Assembly (NCBI RefSeq): GCF_018448495.1
Contig: NZ_CP049902.1
Location: 620,001 to 684,000 of the forward strand
Source: Psychrobacter sp. WY6
Lineage (GTDB): Bacteria > Pseudomonadota > Gammaproteobacteria > Pseudomonadales > Moraxellaceae
Direction of reading: 5' to 3'
DNA: 64,000 bases
The translations under genes were made by a program, and so were the position numbers. The notes under the pieces were generated by a model. It saw nothing but the letters and a program-made list of their open reading frames with translations. It ran no database searches and was not told where the DNA came from. Shown one piece after another: positions 27,590 through 36,283 of this stretch (positions are counted from its first letter, which is position 1; every line of letters begins with the position of its first letter).

Positions 27590-28858
27590 ATGTCTACCTC
27601 TACTGATTTGCCACCTGATGTGCCATTACAGTCTCATTCAGATACGCCGTCACCGTTTGAGCTGCCCTCCTCACGCTTCACTTTTTGGCTCATTTTATGT
27701 GCCATGATTTTGCTCGCCACCAATATGCGTGCGCCTATTGTTGCTCTCGGCTCTATTGCCCCTGTTGTACAAGATGCCCTCAATATCTCTGAGACGCAGA
27801 TTGGTTGGCTAGGAGCAGTGCCCATGCTGACTTTTGCGGTGGGCGCACTGATCGCGCCAGCCATTGGTAAGCGTTTTGGGCTTGAGAATACACTCATTGC
27901 GATGATTGCGTTATTAACGATTGGTATGATGATTCGTACCGTTATTCCCACTTGGTCTGGGTTTTTGATTGGTACGTTACTGCTGACCTTGGCTATCGGT
28001 TTTGCGAACACCTTAGCTGCCCCTGTTATTAAACAGCGTACGCCCCAGCATATTCCACTCATAACAGGGCTATTTAGTCTAACGATGACGGTAACGGCAG
28101 GCATCGTCGCTGGAGTCGTACTGCCATTATCTGAGCAATTGGGCTGGCAATGGGCACTGGGTGGGTGGTCGCTACTGGGCATTTTTGCGATCGTTATTTG
28201 GATATTTTTGCGATTGCGGCTTGGTTCCTCTAGTCATCAAGCAATTGTGCCACCTACCTCTGGATCGTCTGACATCTCCATGTGGCGTACGCCTTTTGCT
28301 TGGCAAATTGCAGTATTTATGGGGCTGCAATCACTATTATTTTACACCGTTGCCAGTTTCTTACCCTCTATTTGGGTCAGCAAAGGGCTATCCGCAGTGC
28401 AAGCAGGACAAATGGCTTCAGTGTTTCAGTTTATGGCGCCAGTCTCTATTTTGAGCCTGACGTGGCTGATCAATCGCGGCCGCCCTATTCAGGCGCTGGC
28501 GGTGTTTGCAGCGGTGCTGAATGTTATTGGTATTTTAGGAATCAGTTATTTATCTACCGACCTCGCTTGGTTGTGGTCGGGCTTGATGGGTATTGGCTGC
28601 TCCGCTATTTTCACCTTGAGTATGATGCTGTTTTCCTTACGTACTTATACGACCAACCAATCTAGTGAGCTGTCTGGTATGTCTCAATTCGTCGGTTATT
28701 TGATTGCCTTTTTTGGTCCACTAGGGACAGGTTGGCTACATGAAGCGACTGGCAGCTGGGATTTACCGCTATTTATCATGCTCATTTTGATGGTTATCAA
28801 CGTCGTGATTGCTTGGATGGTGAGTCGTCCAGTGATGGTCGATGGCAAGAAGATTTAA
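27590..28858 (+). CDS. MFS transporter, CynX/NimT-like
   Basis: Twelve-helix major facilitator superfamily transporter of about 422 residues. NMRAPIVALGSIAPVVQDAL in the first helix, followed by an LGAVPMLTFAVGALIAPAIGKRFG segment, is typical of the CynX/NimT (cyanate / nitroimidazole) subgroup, but the substrate is unknown. The open frame extends upstream to 27500; ATG at 27590 (MSTSTDLPPD) is the more natural start because the upstream residues are Cys/Arg-rich and not MFS-like. Stands alone. Confidence 0.85.
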   Translation: MSTSTDLPPDVPLQSHSDTPSPFELPSSRFTFWLILCAMILLATNMRAPIVALGSIAPVVQDALNISETQIGWLGAVPMLTFAVGALIAPAIGKRFGLENTLIAMIALLTIGMMIRTVIPTWSGFLIGTLLLTLAIGFANTLAAPVIKQRTPQHIPLITGLFSLTMTVTAGIVAGVVLPLSEQLGWQWALGGWSLLGIFAIVIWIFLRLRLGSSSHQAIVPPTSGSSDISMWRTPFAWQIAVFMGLQSLLFYTVASFLPSIWVSKGLSAVQAGQMASVFQFMAPVSILSLTWLINRGRPIQALAVFAAVLNVIGILGISYLSTDLAWLWSGLMGIGCSAIFTLSMMLFSLRTYTTNQSSELSGMSQFVGYLIAFFGPLGTGWLHEATGSWDLPLFIMLILMVINVVIAWMVSRPVMVDGKKI

Positions 28859-28948
28859 TCTCAAAAATGAAAGTAACCTTAGGATAATATTGGTGTCTGT
28901 CTTATTTTGCTACACTGGCTTGATTGCTTATAGGACAGAATAATCATT

Positions 28949-29731
28949 ATGAATTTATCCATTCTTTTCGCTCGACACTTATCAATATCGGCTATTTTAA
29001 CAGCTGTAATGGCTCTCAGTGGTTGCCAAAAACCATCTGAGCCTAGCACCGATAATAGCATTCAAAATAGTACTCAAACTGCCGAACCTCAAACGACAAA
29101 ATCTGAGCAACCGGCAACATCTACTGCACAGCAAGCGCCATTAACGATCTTGGCATTGGGCGATTCATTAACCGAAGGACTGGGCGTCGATAAGGATGAT
29201 AACTATCCTGCACAGTTAGAAGATCGTCTGCACGAAATGGGTTACGACAATGCCAAAGTTATCAACTCAGGATTGAGTGGAGAAACCAGTACGGGGCTGG
29301 TAAATCGCTTAGATTGGGTATCGCAGACCAAGCCTGATATCACGATTTTGACCATTGGTGCTAACGATGCCATACGCGGTATCGATGTGGCGACAGTTGA
29401 AGCCAATATCCGCACCGCGGTCAAACGTCTACAAGATAATGGCAGTATCGTCATTTTAGGTGGTATGCAGATCTATGACAACCTTGGCTCTGATTATGTG
29501 AAATCATTTGCAGCGATATATCCTCGCGTTGCTAAAGACATGAACGTGACGCTCATTCCGTTCTTCTTAGAAGGTGTGGGCGGTGATCCTGAACTCAACC
29601 AAGCGGATGCCATCCATCCAACTAAAGAGGGCTACGCGATTATCGTCGATAACAATATCTTGCCTGTTTTAAAACCTAAATTAGAAGCGCTAAAAACAGC
29701 TGATACAGACAACAAAACTGAAAATCCTTAA
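28949..29731 (+). CDS. tesA: SGNH/GDSL arylesterase-type lipoprotein (TesA-like)
   Basis: Acyl hydrolase of the TesA (thioesterase I / lysophospholipase) group. Intact, 260 residues. Lipoprotein signal with MALSGC (Cys26), a Thr/Ser/Gln-rich linker, then block I GDSLTEG with nucleophile Ser73, the Gly of block II (SGLSGETSTGL), block III GAND and block V DAIHP (Asp/His). Likely exported and anchored in the envelope. It is 38 bases before ybbA in the same direction, in the order tesA-ybbA-ybbP known from many gammaproteobacteria (divergent in E. coli). Confidence 0.9.
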   Translation: MNLSILFARHLSISAILTAVMALSGCQKPSEPSTDNSIQNSTQTAEPQTTKSEQPATSTAQQAPLTILALGDSLTEGLGVDKDDNYPAQLEDRLHEMGYDNAKVINSGLSGETSTGLVNRLDWVSQTKPDITILTIGANDAIRGIDVATVEANIRTAVKRLQDNGSIVILGGMQIYDNLGSDYVKSFAAIYPRVAKDMNVTLIPFFLEGVGGDPELNQADAIHPTKEGYAIIVDNNILPVLKPKLEALKTADTDNKTENP

Positions 29732-29769
29732 GACGAAACGACGAAAAATACGCCAAATGAGACCATGTA

Positions 29770-30486
29770 ATGACATTATCACCTTCGATGGCCGCATCAA
29801 CGCCAAAAGCAAACTCTAAAACACAAGCCTTACTAACCGCCTCTCAGTTAAACAAAACGGTGCAAGTCGGTGAGCAAAAACTGTCTATCATCAAAGACGT
29901 CAGTATGTATGTCAACGCTGGCGAGTTTGTGGTCATCATGGGCAAATCAGGCTCAGGCAAATCCACCCTATTAGGACTACTTGCGGCATTAGACTATCCA
30001 GATAGCGGCACGGTTGAGCTGGCGGGTCAAACGCTCAGTAGTCTTGACGAAGATGCGCTGGCGTTCATTCGTCAGCAGGAGATGGGCTTTGTCTTTCAAT
30101 CGTTTCATCTATTACCAACGCTGACCGTGGCCGAAAATATTGCCTTTCCACTGGATATTGCAAGGCGTCCAAATCCAGCGAGAGTGGACGAGCTTATTGA
30201 TGCGGTCGACTTGGGTCATCGACGTCATAGCTTGCCCAATCAGTTATCAGGCGGTGAGCAGCAGCGTACAGCGGTGGCACGAGCATTGGTATCGCATCCA
30301 AAGATTGTGTTTGCTGATGAACCTACAGGCAACTTAGATGAACAAAATGCTAATCAAGTTATGCAGCTGCTATTGGATTTACGACAACAGGTTGGCTCAG
30401 CACTGGTGGTCGTCACTCACGATCCTGCACTAGCTGAAATGGCAGACCGTGTCATTACCATGCATGATGGTCGAATTGATGAATAA
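29770..30486 (+). CDS. ybbA: ABC transporter ATPase YbbA
   Basis: LolD/MacB-type ATPase of 238 residues, intact. Walker A GKSGSGKST, Q-loop VFQSFHLLP, signature LSGGEQQR, Walker B IVFADEPTGNLD, H-loop VVTHD. It pairs with the YbbP permease encoded at 31244. The separation from ybbP by an unrelated gene is unusual. Confidence 0.92.
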   Translation: MTLSPSMAASTPKANSKTQALLTASQLNKTVQVGEQKLSIIKDVSMYVNAGEFVVIMGKSGSGKSTLLGLLAALDYPDSGTVELAGQTLSSLDEDALAFIRQQEMGFVFQSFHLLPTLTVAENIAFPLDIARRPNPARVDELIDAVDLGHRRHSLPNQLSGGEQQRTAVARALVSHPKIVFADEPTGNLDEQNANQVMQLLLDLRQQVGSALVVVTHDPALAEMADRVITMHDGRIDE

Positions 30487-30538
30487 ATAGGAGTTCATCC
30501 CTTATTCTTTAATGCTCTACTTCAATAAGGTTAGTTCA

Positions 30539-31207
30539 ATGGGAACTCTTGAGATAGAAAACTTGGCAAAAGACTTACTTGCTGGAAAGTTCACTTTTGA
30601 AACCGAAGATTATAGCCAAGCAATTAATCAGTTAATCTCGATCTATAAATTAGATAATGCGCTTTATTATTTGAAACAGATGGCTGACTTAGACGATTAT
30701 TCCATTACTTTTGCTCTCTCTTTTATATTAGAGCATTACTCAAAACCTTTCATCAATGCCAACAGAGACGAGATAAGTCAGCTTACTCTACAAGCAATAA
30801 GTAAGGGATATTTGAGAGCAAATCATTACTTCCTATACCCTTTGACATTCTTTATGGAAAATGATGATGAGTATCTTTGTTTTTTAGACTTACTACAGAA
30901 TGAGCAAAATACAATACAAAATGATGCATTAAGACATCTATATTACTTTGATACTTATAAATATGAAAAGTTGAACCACCTCAGTACACAGCTAGATTTT
31001 TCTTTATTCTATAATTTACCTAGCAAAATAAATAAACACTGGTTTAAACAACAAACAAAAGGTAAGTCTCTTCTTTACCAGAAAGTAGTAGCTAGCGCAG
31101 TATATAAGACAGTTAAAGATAAAAAACTCGTTCATTCATTAACTGATATGACAGATGCAGAGTTGTTTGACTTTATCTATATCTGGTTACCTGATGATAC
31201 ACTCTAA
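30539..31207 (+). CDS. unrecognised AT-rich gene between ybbA and ybbP
   Basis: 222 residues from ATG 30539 (AAGG 8 bases upstream); the frame opens at 30512. No family recognised. The protein is soluble, all-helical in character, rich in Leu, Tyr, Asp and Asn (EIENLAKDLLAGKFTF; LDNALYYLKQMADLDDYS; LLQNEQNTIQNDALRHLYYFD). Short helical-repeat units, as in HEAT- or Sel1-like or immunity proteins, are conceivable but not demonstrated. The base composition is clearly more AT-rich than tesA, ybbA and ybbP around it, suggesting acquisition by transfer. The frame is intact, in contrast with many neighbours. Confidence 0.7.
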   Translation: MGTLEIENLAKDLLAGKFTFETEDYSQAINQLISIYKLDNALYYLKQMADLDDYSITFALSFILEHYSKPFINANRDEISQLTLQAISKGYLRANHYFLYPLTFFMENDDEYLCFLDLLQNEQNTIQNDALRHLYYFDTYKYEKLNHLSTQLDFSLFYNLPSKINKHWFKQQTKGKSLLYQKVVASAVYKTVKDKKLVHSLTDMTDAELFDFIYIWLPDDTL

Positions 31208-31243
31208 AATTTCTTAATACGTCTACCGATTAAGCAAAAAATT

Positions 31244-33846
31244 ATGACTAAAGCTACGATCACAAAAAGCGATACTGCTATCAATAATAAGGCTACTAAT
31301 CCCAAAGGGAACCGTTTCTTTAGCGGTCAAACACTAGGCTCACAAGCACTCAGCCGTAGCTGGTGGCAGCGCTGGGTGTATCCTGTATTGTTTCTGTTCA
31401 CATTGACTCTGTCGCTTGCAACCTATCTGACCCTCGACTCTGTGCAGCAGTCTGTAGATCGCTATATCAATGACAATCAGCGAGCGCTCGTTGGCGGAGA
31501 TCTAATCTTAAACAGTAAGCAAGACTGGCCAAGCGAAGTATTGGCGCAAGTAGAAACCATCCCCGACACGCAGGCGGTGTATGACTATCAGTTTAGTGCC
31601 ATGCTCGTCAATGATGAGCAAACCTTGCTTGCCAGCATCAAAGCCGTAACGCCGTCTTATCCCTTATATGGAGAAGTCGAGCTTGCTTCAGGACAACCAC
31701 TGTGGGAACGGCTTACATCTGATAGCGTCATCGTCGCACCAGAAGTCCTCAGCGGACTCAAAGCCAGTATCGGTGACCGTATCACCATTGGCGATGCGCA
31801 ATTTACCATTAGTGACGTGTTGACAAAAGAGCCTGATCGCCCATTGACCGCTTTTGGATTTGGCGGGCGTGTGTTAATGAAACAAGATGCACTCGCGGCA
31901 ACCAATCTATTGGGTCAGCGCAGCCGCATAAACTACCGTATTGAGATGGCAGGCGACCCAGAACTGATAACGACGCAGCGCGATAAACTCACAGGCATAC
32001 TGACCAGTTATCCTGATATCGAGCTCTCTGATGCCGAATCAGCAGATACCTCTGTCTCGCGCATCTCTGACAATGTATTGATGTTTTTAAAATTACTGGT
32101 CATCGCAGTGTTGTTATTGTCTGCGGTCGCCATGTACGGCGTTATTAGTGCCTTTGTCAGTAAGCAGCAGTCAACTAATGCGATTCGCTTAGCATTAGGT
32201 GAGCCACTTGGGTCACTCAAACGTAGCTATTATCAACTACTCATCATAACGACGGTTATCGCTTGTGGTGCGAGCGATTATTCTTAGTCTGGGTTTGCTT
32301 AAAATTGGTCAGCCCTATCTGGTGGCTATCTTGCCTGCCGATGTTGGTCTCGCCATTAATCCAATTAGCGCTATCAAAACCATCGTGATTGCCTTAATCC
32401 TGACCCTACTGATTGCGCAGCGTGGTTTGAGCGCGCTCAACATGACCAAACCCGCTACCTTACTCAATCAAGGTGCGAGCACCCAAACGCAAAATCTGCC
32501 GTGGTATCGACGCGTACCATTACTATGGTATGGACTGGTGCTAGCAGGGCTATATGCCTTCTTCGCTTATGAAGTTGGCTCACTGTCATTAGGCGCACAG
32601 TTATTGGGCGGCTTGATTGGCTTTGTGGCAATATTTTGGCTATTGGCGCGTGGGTGGCTGTGGCTGCTTGCCAAATTGGCGAGCAATACCAAGGTCAGTT
32701 GGATGCAGCGTATCGCCATTCATAACCTTGCGCGTAAAGGCAACCAATCAGCGTTATTCTTTGTCACCTTATCATTATCGGTGGCAGTACTGACGCTCAT
32801 CACCACACTCAATCACAGTATCAACACAGTTTATCAATGCCTATCCTGAAGACGCGCCCAATCTGTTTTTGCTCGATGTGCAGAGCGATCAGCATGATGA
32901 AATCGATACCATTATTGAAGCACCCGTCACTTATTATCCAGTCATTCGTGCGCGTGTAGAGACGGCAAATGATATACCGGCAAAAGATATCGAGCCTGAG
33001 GATGGGTTTGATGATCCTACGCGTGTCTTTAACTTGAGCTACGCAGATACGGTCATGGATACTGAGTACATCACTGAATCACTCATAGATGACGCGCTAT
33101 ACACCCCTATCGATGCGACAGATGAGCAAGTCAAACCCTTGTCTATTTTAGATACTGCCGCCAGTATGCTCAATGTCGGCATGGGTGATCAGGTACGATT
33201 TAATATTCAAGGTATCGAAATCATCGGGCAGATTACCAGTATTCGCACGCGCTATGAGCGTGGCCCAAGTCCGTATTTTTACTTCTTATTTGAGCCATCC
33301 GTGCTGTCCGCTGCCCCGCAGATTCAGTTTGCTACCGCCCACGTACCAGAAGATGCAATTCCAGAGCTACAAGGCAAACTGGTACGTGAGTTCCCTGCTG
33401 TCACCACGATTGACGGCACTGCCATTGCCAAGCAAATCCAAGAGCTGGTGGTACAAATGAGCCGCTTGGTCTATGTGTTTACCTTGCTTGCCCTACTCAC
33501 TGGCGTCATGGTGCTGATCAGCTCGCTGCTGTCTACCTCACAAGATCGTATGAAGGACAGCGCGTCATTTAGACTACTAGGCATGCAAAAGCGTGACCTA
33601 TATATGCTCAATATCTTAGAGCTGGGCGTACTTGGTATTAGCGCGGCGACCTTTGCGGTGATTATCGCCACTGGTGGTGCTTGGCTTGCCGTTACTCAAT
33701 GGTTTAATTTACAGTTTAGTATGCCGTGGGCAAACTTAGGACTCGGCGGTATTGCGTTAGTGGCATTGCTGTTTGCTATTGCCATTATTTATGTGAGATT
33801 GGTGATTGGGCGCGGGATTATGGCGCGGGTAAGGGCGATGGTTTAA
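31244..33846 (+). CDS. ybbP: ABC transporter permease YbbP (frameshifts)
   Basis: Large MacB/FtsX-type permease of about 867 residues with long periplasmic domains. N-terminal helix VYPVLFLFTLTLSLATYLTL, periplasmic VDRYINDNQRALVGGDLILNS, then the FtsX helices (VLMFLKLLVIAVLLLSAVAMYGVISAFV; QSALFFVTLSLSVAVLTLITTL), a second periplasmic domain, and the C-terminal helix set (LVYVFTLLALLTGVMVLISSLL ... DSASFRLLGMQKRDLY). Frames break near 32270 and 32845 with protein continuous across both. Partner of YbbA. Confidence 0.9.
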
Positions 33847-33959
33847 TGTGAAAAAACCTCTAATAAATTTGTATAGCCGTACAAACTGAACAACACTAGA
33901 ATATTTTTAATTAACAAGTGTTTTTAATTCATAAGTATAAATATTAATGCTATTATCTA

Positions 33960-34125
33960 AGCTCTAAATAACGCAAACAATTTAACAAATTGTAAGCTTG
34001 TTATTGATGAGCTTGTCACACCATATGACAGCTATATGACGTACCGTTTCAAACGTGCGCTATATTTAAGTGGCGACATTGTTCAACGCTTAAGAAAGCT
34101 TGCTCATAGATTGCGTGTAGCACTC
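33960..34125 (+). repeat. 166-bp direct repeat, copy 1
   Basis: Same length as copy 2 (34401-34566), 441 bp apart start to start. The last 94 bases (34032-34125) are identical between copies. All 11 differences lie in the first 72. Translated, both copies encode a helical segment (DELVTPYDSYMTYRFKRALY versus DELIIPYDNYMTYRFKRALY), and most differences are conservative at the protein level. The frame is closed upstream by TAA at 33958. One added base near 33960 would join it to an ATG at 33947. Confidence 0.9.
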
Positions 34126-34608
34126 TTGCCCTTGCTATCTAGTACTCAAGAGGATGAAACAACATCAAATGGTGATGACATGGTAAACATATCGAAAATA
34201 GATTTCTTGTTAAATAAACTCATTGAGCCGCTATTGTGGCTCGAAAGAGCGGTACTGATAAACGGCGCACTATCGCCAACAGCCCCATTTGCGACAAAGG
34301 CATACATATTTGTGGCAGTATTGATAACAATTGCACACGCTTTTGTGTTAATATATAACAATGAAATAATCCGTAAGAAAATCGCAAAAATGGTGGGTAC
34401 AGCTCTAAATAACGTTAACAATTTAACTGATTGTAAGGTTGTTGTAGATGAGCTTATCATTCCATATGACAACTATATGACGTACCGTTTCAAACGTGCG
34501 CTATATTTAAGTGGCGACATTGTTCAACGCTTAAGAAAGCTTGCTCATAGATTGCGTGTAGCACTCCACCTTCGTCATGGTTATCTAGTGAATAGACCTT
34601 TTGCATAA
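34036..34608 (+). CDS. hypothetical membrane protein upstream of the reverse transcriptase
   Basis: Open frame of 190 residues from ATG 34036; ATG 34180 (MVNISKIDFLLNKLIEPLLW) is an alternative start and would give 142 residues. Both begin without a strong Shine-Dalgarno. The central part has a membrane helix (AYIFVAVLITIAHAFVLIYNN) followed by a basic segment (EIIRKKIAKMV). The ends carry the two copies of the duplicated segment MTYRFKRALYLSGDIVQRLR, so the membrane part is bracketed by the repeat. No family recognised. It lies 77 bases before the RT gene and may be its partner. The true gene boundaries are uncertain. Confidence 0.45.
   Translation: MTYRFKRALYLSGDIVQRLRKLAHRLRVALLPLLSSTQEDETTSNGDDMVNISKIDFLLNKLIEPLLWLERAVLINGALSPTAPFATKAYIFVAVLITIAHAFVLIYNNEIIRKKIAKMVGTALNNVNNLTDCKVVVDELIIPYDNYMTYRFKRALYLSGDIVQRLRKLAHRLRVALHLRHGYLVNRPFA
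34401..34566 (+). repeat. 166-bp direct repeat, copy 2
   Basis: Partner of 33960-34125. The 94 identical bases are at 34473-34566. After the repeat the two copies diverge but share TATCTAGT shortly downstream, so the original duplicated unit may have been somewhat longer. Confidence 0.9.
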
Positions 34609-34657
34609 ATTCTTTATTCCGTTAGTAATACTTAATATATGAATTTTTGCAAAAGGT
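34596..34657 (+). other. inverted repeat just upstream of the reverse transcriptase gene
   Basis: ACCTTTTGCATAAATTC (34596-34612) and GAATTTTTGCAAAAGGT (34641-34657) pair at 16 of 17 positions around a 28-base loop. The left arm overlaps the stop of the preceding ORF and the right arm ends 28 bases before the RT start. There is no T run after it, so a plain terminator is unlikely. A structured RNA or a protein-binding palindrome is possible. Confidence 0.75.
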
Positions 34658-34685
34658 TTGTTAAATAGAAGCAAGGGAGATAGCC

Positions 34686-36014
34686 ATGACAGATAAGGTT
34701 AAATTCTCGTCCTATGTGAACGAGAATTTTAAATCCACTCTTAATAAGCTCGCTAAAAATAAGTCGAAAGCAGACAACTCCTATCATACTAAATACATCA
34801 CAGTTAATGACTATTTAAACAACTTTAGTGAAAAAACTTTAACGGACGTTTGTAATAGTGTGTTAAAGCTTAAGTACAACTGTGACCATCTAACCCCTAT
34901 CATTTTGCCTAAAACAAATTGTCTTAAGCATGATTTCATGACGGTAGATAATACTCGTTTGGTTTGTGTTCCCTCAGTACAAGATAGAATACTCCAAAAG
35001 CTGTTTTTAGAATACCTCAAAGAACATTACGATAAAATCTATAATAGATTTTGTGAGTATGACCATGCCTTGAATAAAGATATTCATGAAAAAGTTGTAG
35101 ATACTTTAGATGAGGCAGGGAAACCAATTAAAAAAACTATATATGGCATCCGTAAAGCCTTAGACGACGTTACAGAATATCGAAGCAAGTATAAATACGT
35201 TATCAAAGCAGATATTGTTAAATTTTTCGACAATATAAATAGAGAAATAGCTGTAAAGAAATTTGAAAGAGAGTTTATTGGTCTAAATGAGGATAAAGAG
35301 TTAATTGCTATTTTCAAAAGTTTTGTTTACTGCGATGCTAAATTAGATTATGGCGACCTGAAGTATAAAAAACTGATAGAAATATATCTAGAAGAGCTTA
35401 GAGGTAAAGGCGTTCGCCAAGGTATGCCTATAGCATCATTATGCTCTTCGATGTATTTATACGAATTTGATAATTTAATAATTAAAAACAGCATACCTTA
35501 TATACGTTACGCAGATGACTTCCTAGTCTTTAGTAACTCATATGACACAGCTAAAAAACTAAAAAATCACGTCCAAAAAAATCTTAAAAAGATTGATTTA
35601 GATATTGAAAAATTAGTGGGTGAGCAAAAAACGAGGATATATGGTGCTAAAGATAACTTCACTTATTTAGGTTTTGACATAATTTATAACTCCAGACTAC
35701 AATCTTACCAACGACAAATTCCTAGACCAGTTTTTGATAAGGCTATAGGAAGAATAGATAGCTTTCAATCAATGACTAAGGTTAAACGAGAGTGTGGTAA
35801 TTATGTCGATTTCAGTTTATATCTTAGAATACTCATCTCAGGATACACAAACTTCTATAGTGAAGACCTAGCTACTAATGGCGAGGAATTTAAAAGAGAT
35901 TTGATAGCAGCATCTAAAAATGTCAGGAAAAAACTGATTACCGATAATCTAAATATAGATTTTGAAAACATCGGCTCAGCAAATAAAAGAATGTTTTTCT
36001 TTGGTATTAAATAA
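34686..36014 (+). CDS. reverse transcriptase of unassigned type
   Basis: 442 residues, intact, with AAGGGAGA a few bases before ATG. Retroelement-type RT motifs in order: VPSVQDRILQKLFLEYL (about 95-111), VIKADIVKFFDNI (172-184, first catalytic Asp 176), GVRQGMPIASL (242-252), YIRYADDFLVF (272-282, catalytic Asp-Asp), and the FTYLGFDI motif (325-332). There is no C-terminal maturase, HNH endonuclease or integrase; the last 110 residues are helical and unrecognised. The Gln in RQGMP differs from diversity-generating RTs. Codon use is AT-rich, unlike neighbours. The closest plausible class is the unknown-group/defence-associated RTs or a group II-like RT; family assignment needs a search. Confidence 0.9.
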   Translation: MTDKVKFSSYVNENFKSTLNKLAKNKSKADNSYHTKYITVNDYLNNFSEKTLTDVCNSVLKLKYNCDHLTPIILPKTNCLKHDFMTVDNTRLVCVPSVQDRILQKLFLEYLKEHYDKIYNRFCEYDHALNKDIHEKVVDTLDEAGKPIKKTIYGIRKALDDVTEYRSKYKYVIKADIVKFFDNINREIAVKKFEREFIGLNEDKELIAIFKSFVYCDAKLDYGDLKYKKLIEIYLEELRGKGVRQGMPIASLCSSMYLYEFDNLIIKNSIPYIRYADDFLVFSNSYDTAKKLKNHVQKNLKKIDLDIEKLVGEQKTRIYGAKDNFTYLGFDIIYNSRLQSYQRQIPRPVFDKAIGRIDSFQSMTKVKRECGNYVDFSLYLRILISGYTNFYSEDLATNGEEFKRDLIAASKNVRKKLITDNLNIDFENIGSANKRMFFFGIK

Positions 36015-36098
36015 ATTTAACTTACTCATTGTAAACTCTACCTTTATTCTTTAAGCCATTGGTATACTAAAGCAAAATTGACTACCAAACCCTCCAAT

Positions 36099-36130
36099 CA
36101 AAACGCCTTCTACATATAGAAGGCGTTTTT
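36099..36130 (+). terminator. intrinsic terminator between the RT cassette and avtA
   Basis: AAACGCCTTCT-acatat-AGAAGGCGTTTTT: perfect 11-bp stem with T run. Confidence 0.92.
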
Positions 36131-36283
36131 GCTTCATCAAATGTATCAGCACACAAACCAATATCAGCCATGCAGTTTGCTTATTTATTGAGGGGATTAC
36201 CTAGCCCTCATTTGCTATACTAGCCTAACTTTTATCAATCAAATCCCTTCTTACAACATCCTCCAAAACAGCATGGTAGTCTT

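Noticed and set aside
34401-34608. Avd-like accessory protein of a DGR
   Set aside because: The C-terminal helical segment is superficially similar in being basic and helical, but the protein has a membrane helix and the repeats do not fit a DGR.
33960-36014. Diversity-generating retroelement (template and variable repeats near an RT)
   Set aside because: Differences between the two repeats are not confined to adenines (C-to-T, C-to-G, T-to-A and G-to-A also occur), the last 94 bases are identical, and the RT has RQGMP where DGR enzymes usually lack the Gln.
34390-36014. Retron (msr-msd RNA plus RT)
   Set aside because: No msr/msd-like structure with flanking a1/a2 repeats of the right size was found. 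The inverted repeat spans only 62 bases, and retron RT hallmarks were not recognised. A search could still change this.
33850-36130. Group II intron
   Set aside because: The RT has group II-like motifs but no maturase or endonuclease domain. No domain V/VI-like hairpin or exon junction was noticed, and the cassette is intergenic.
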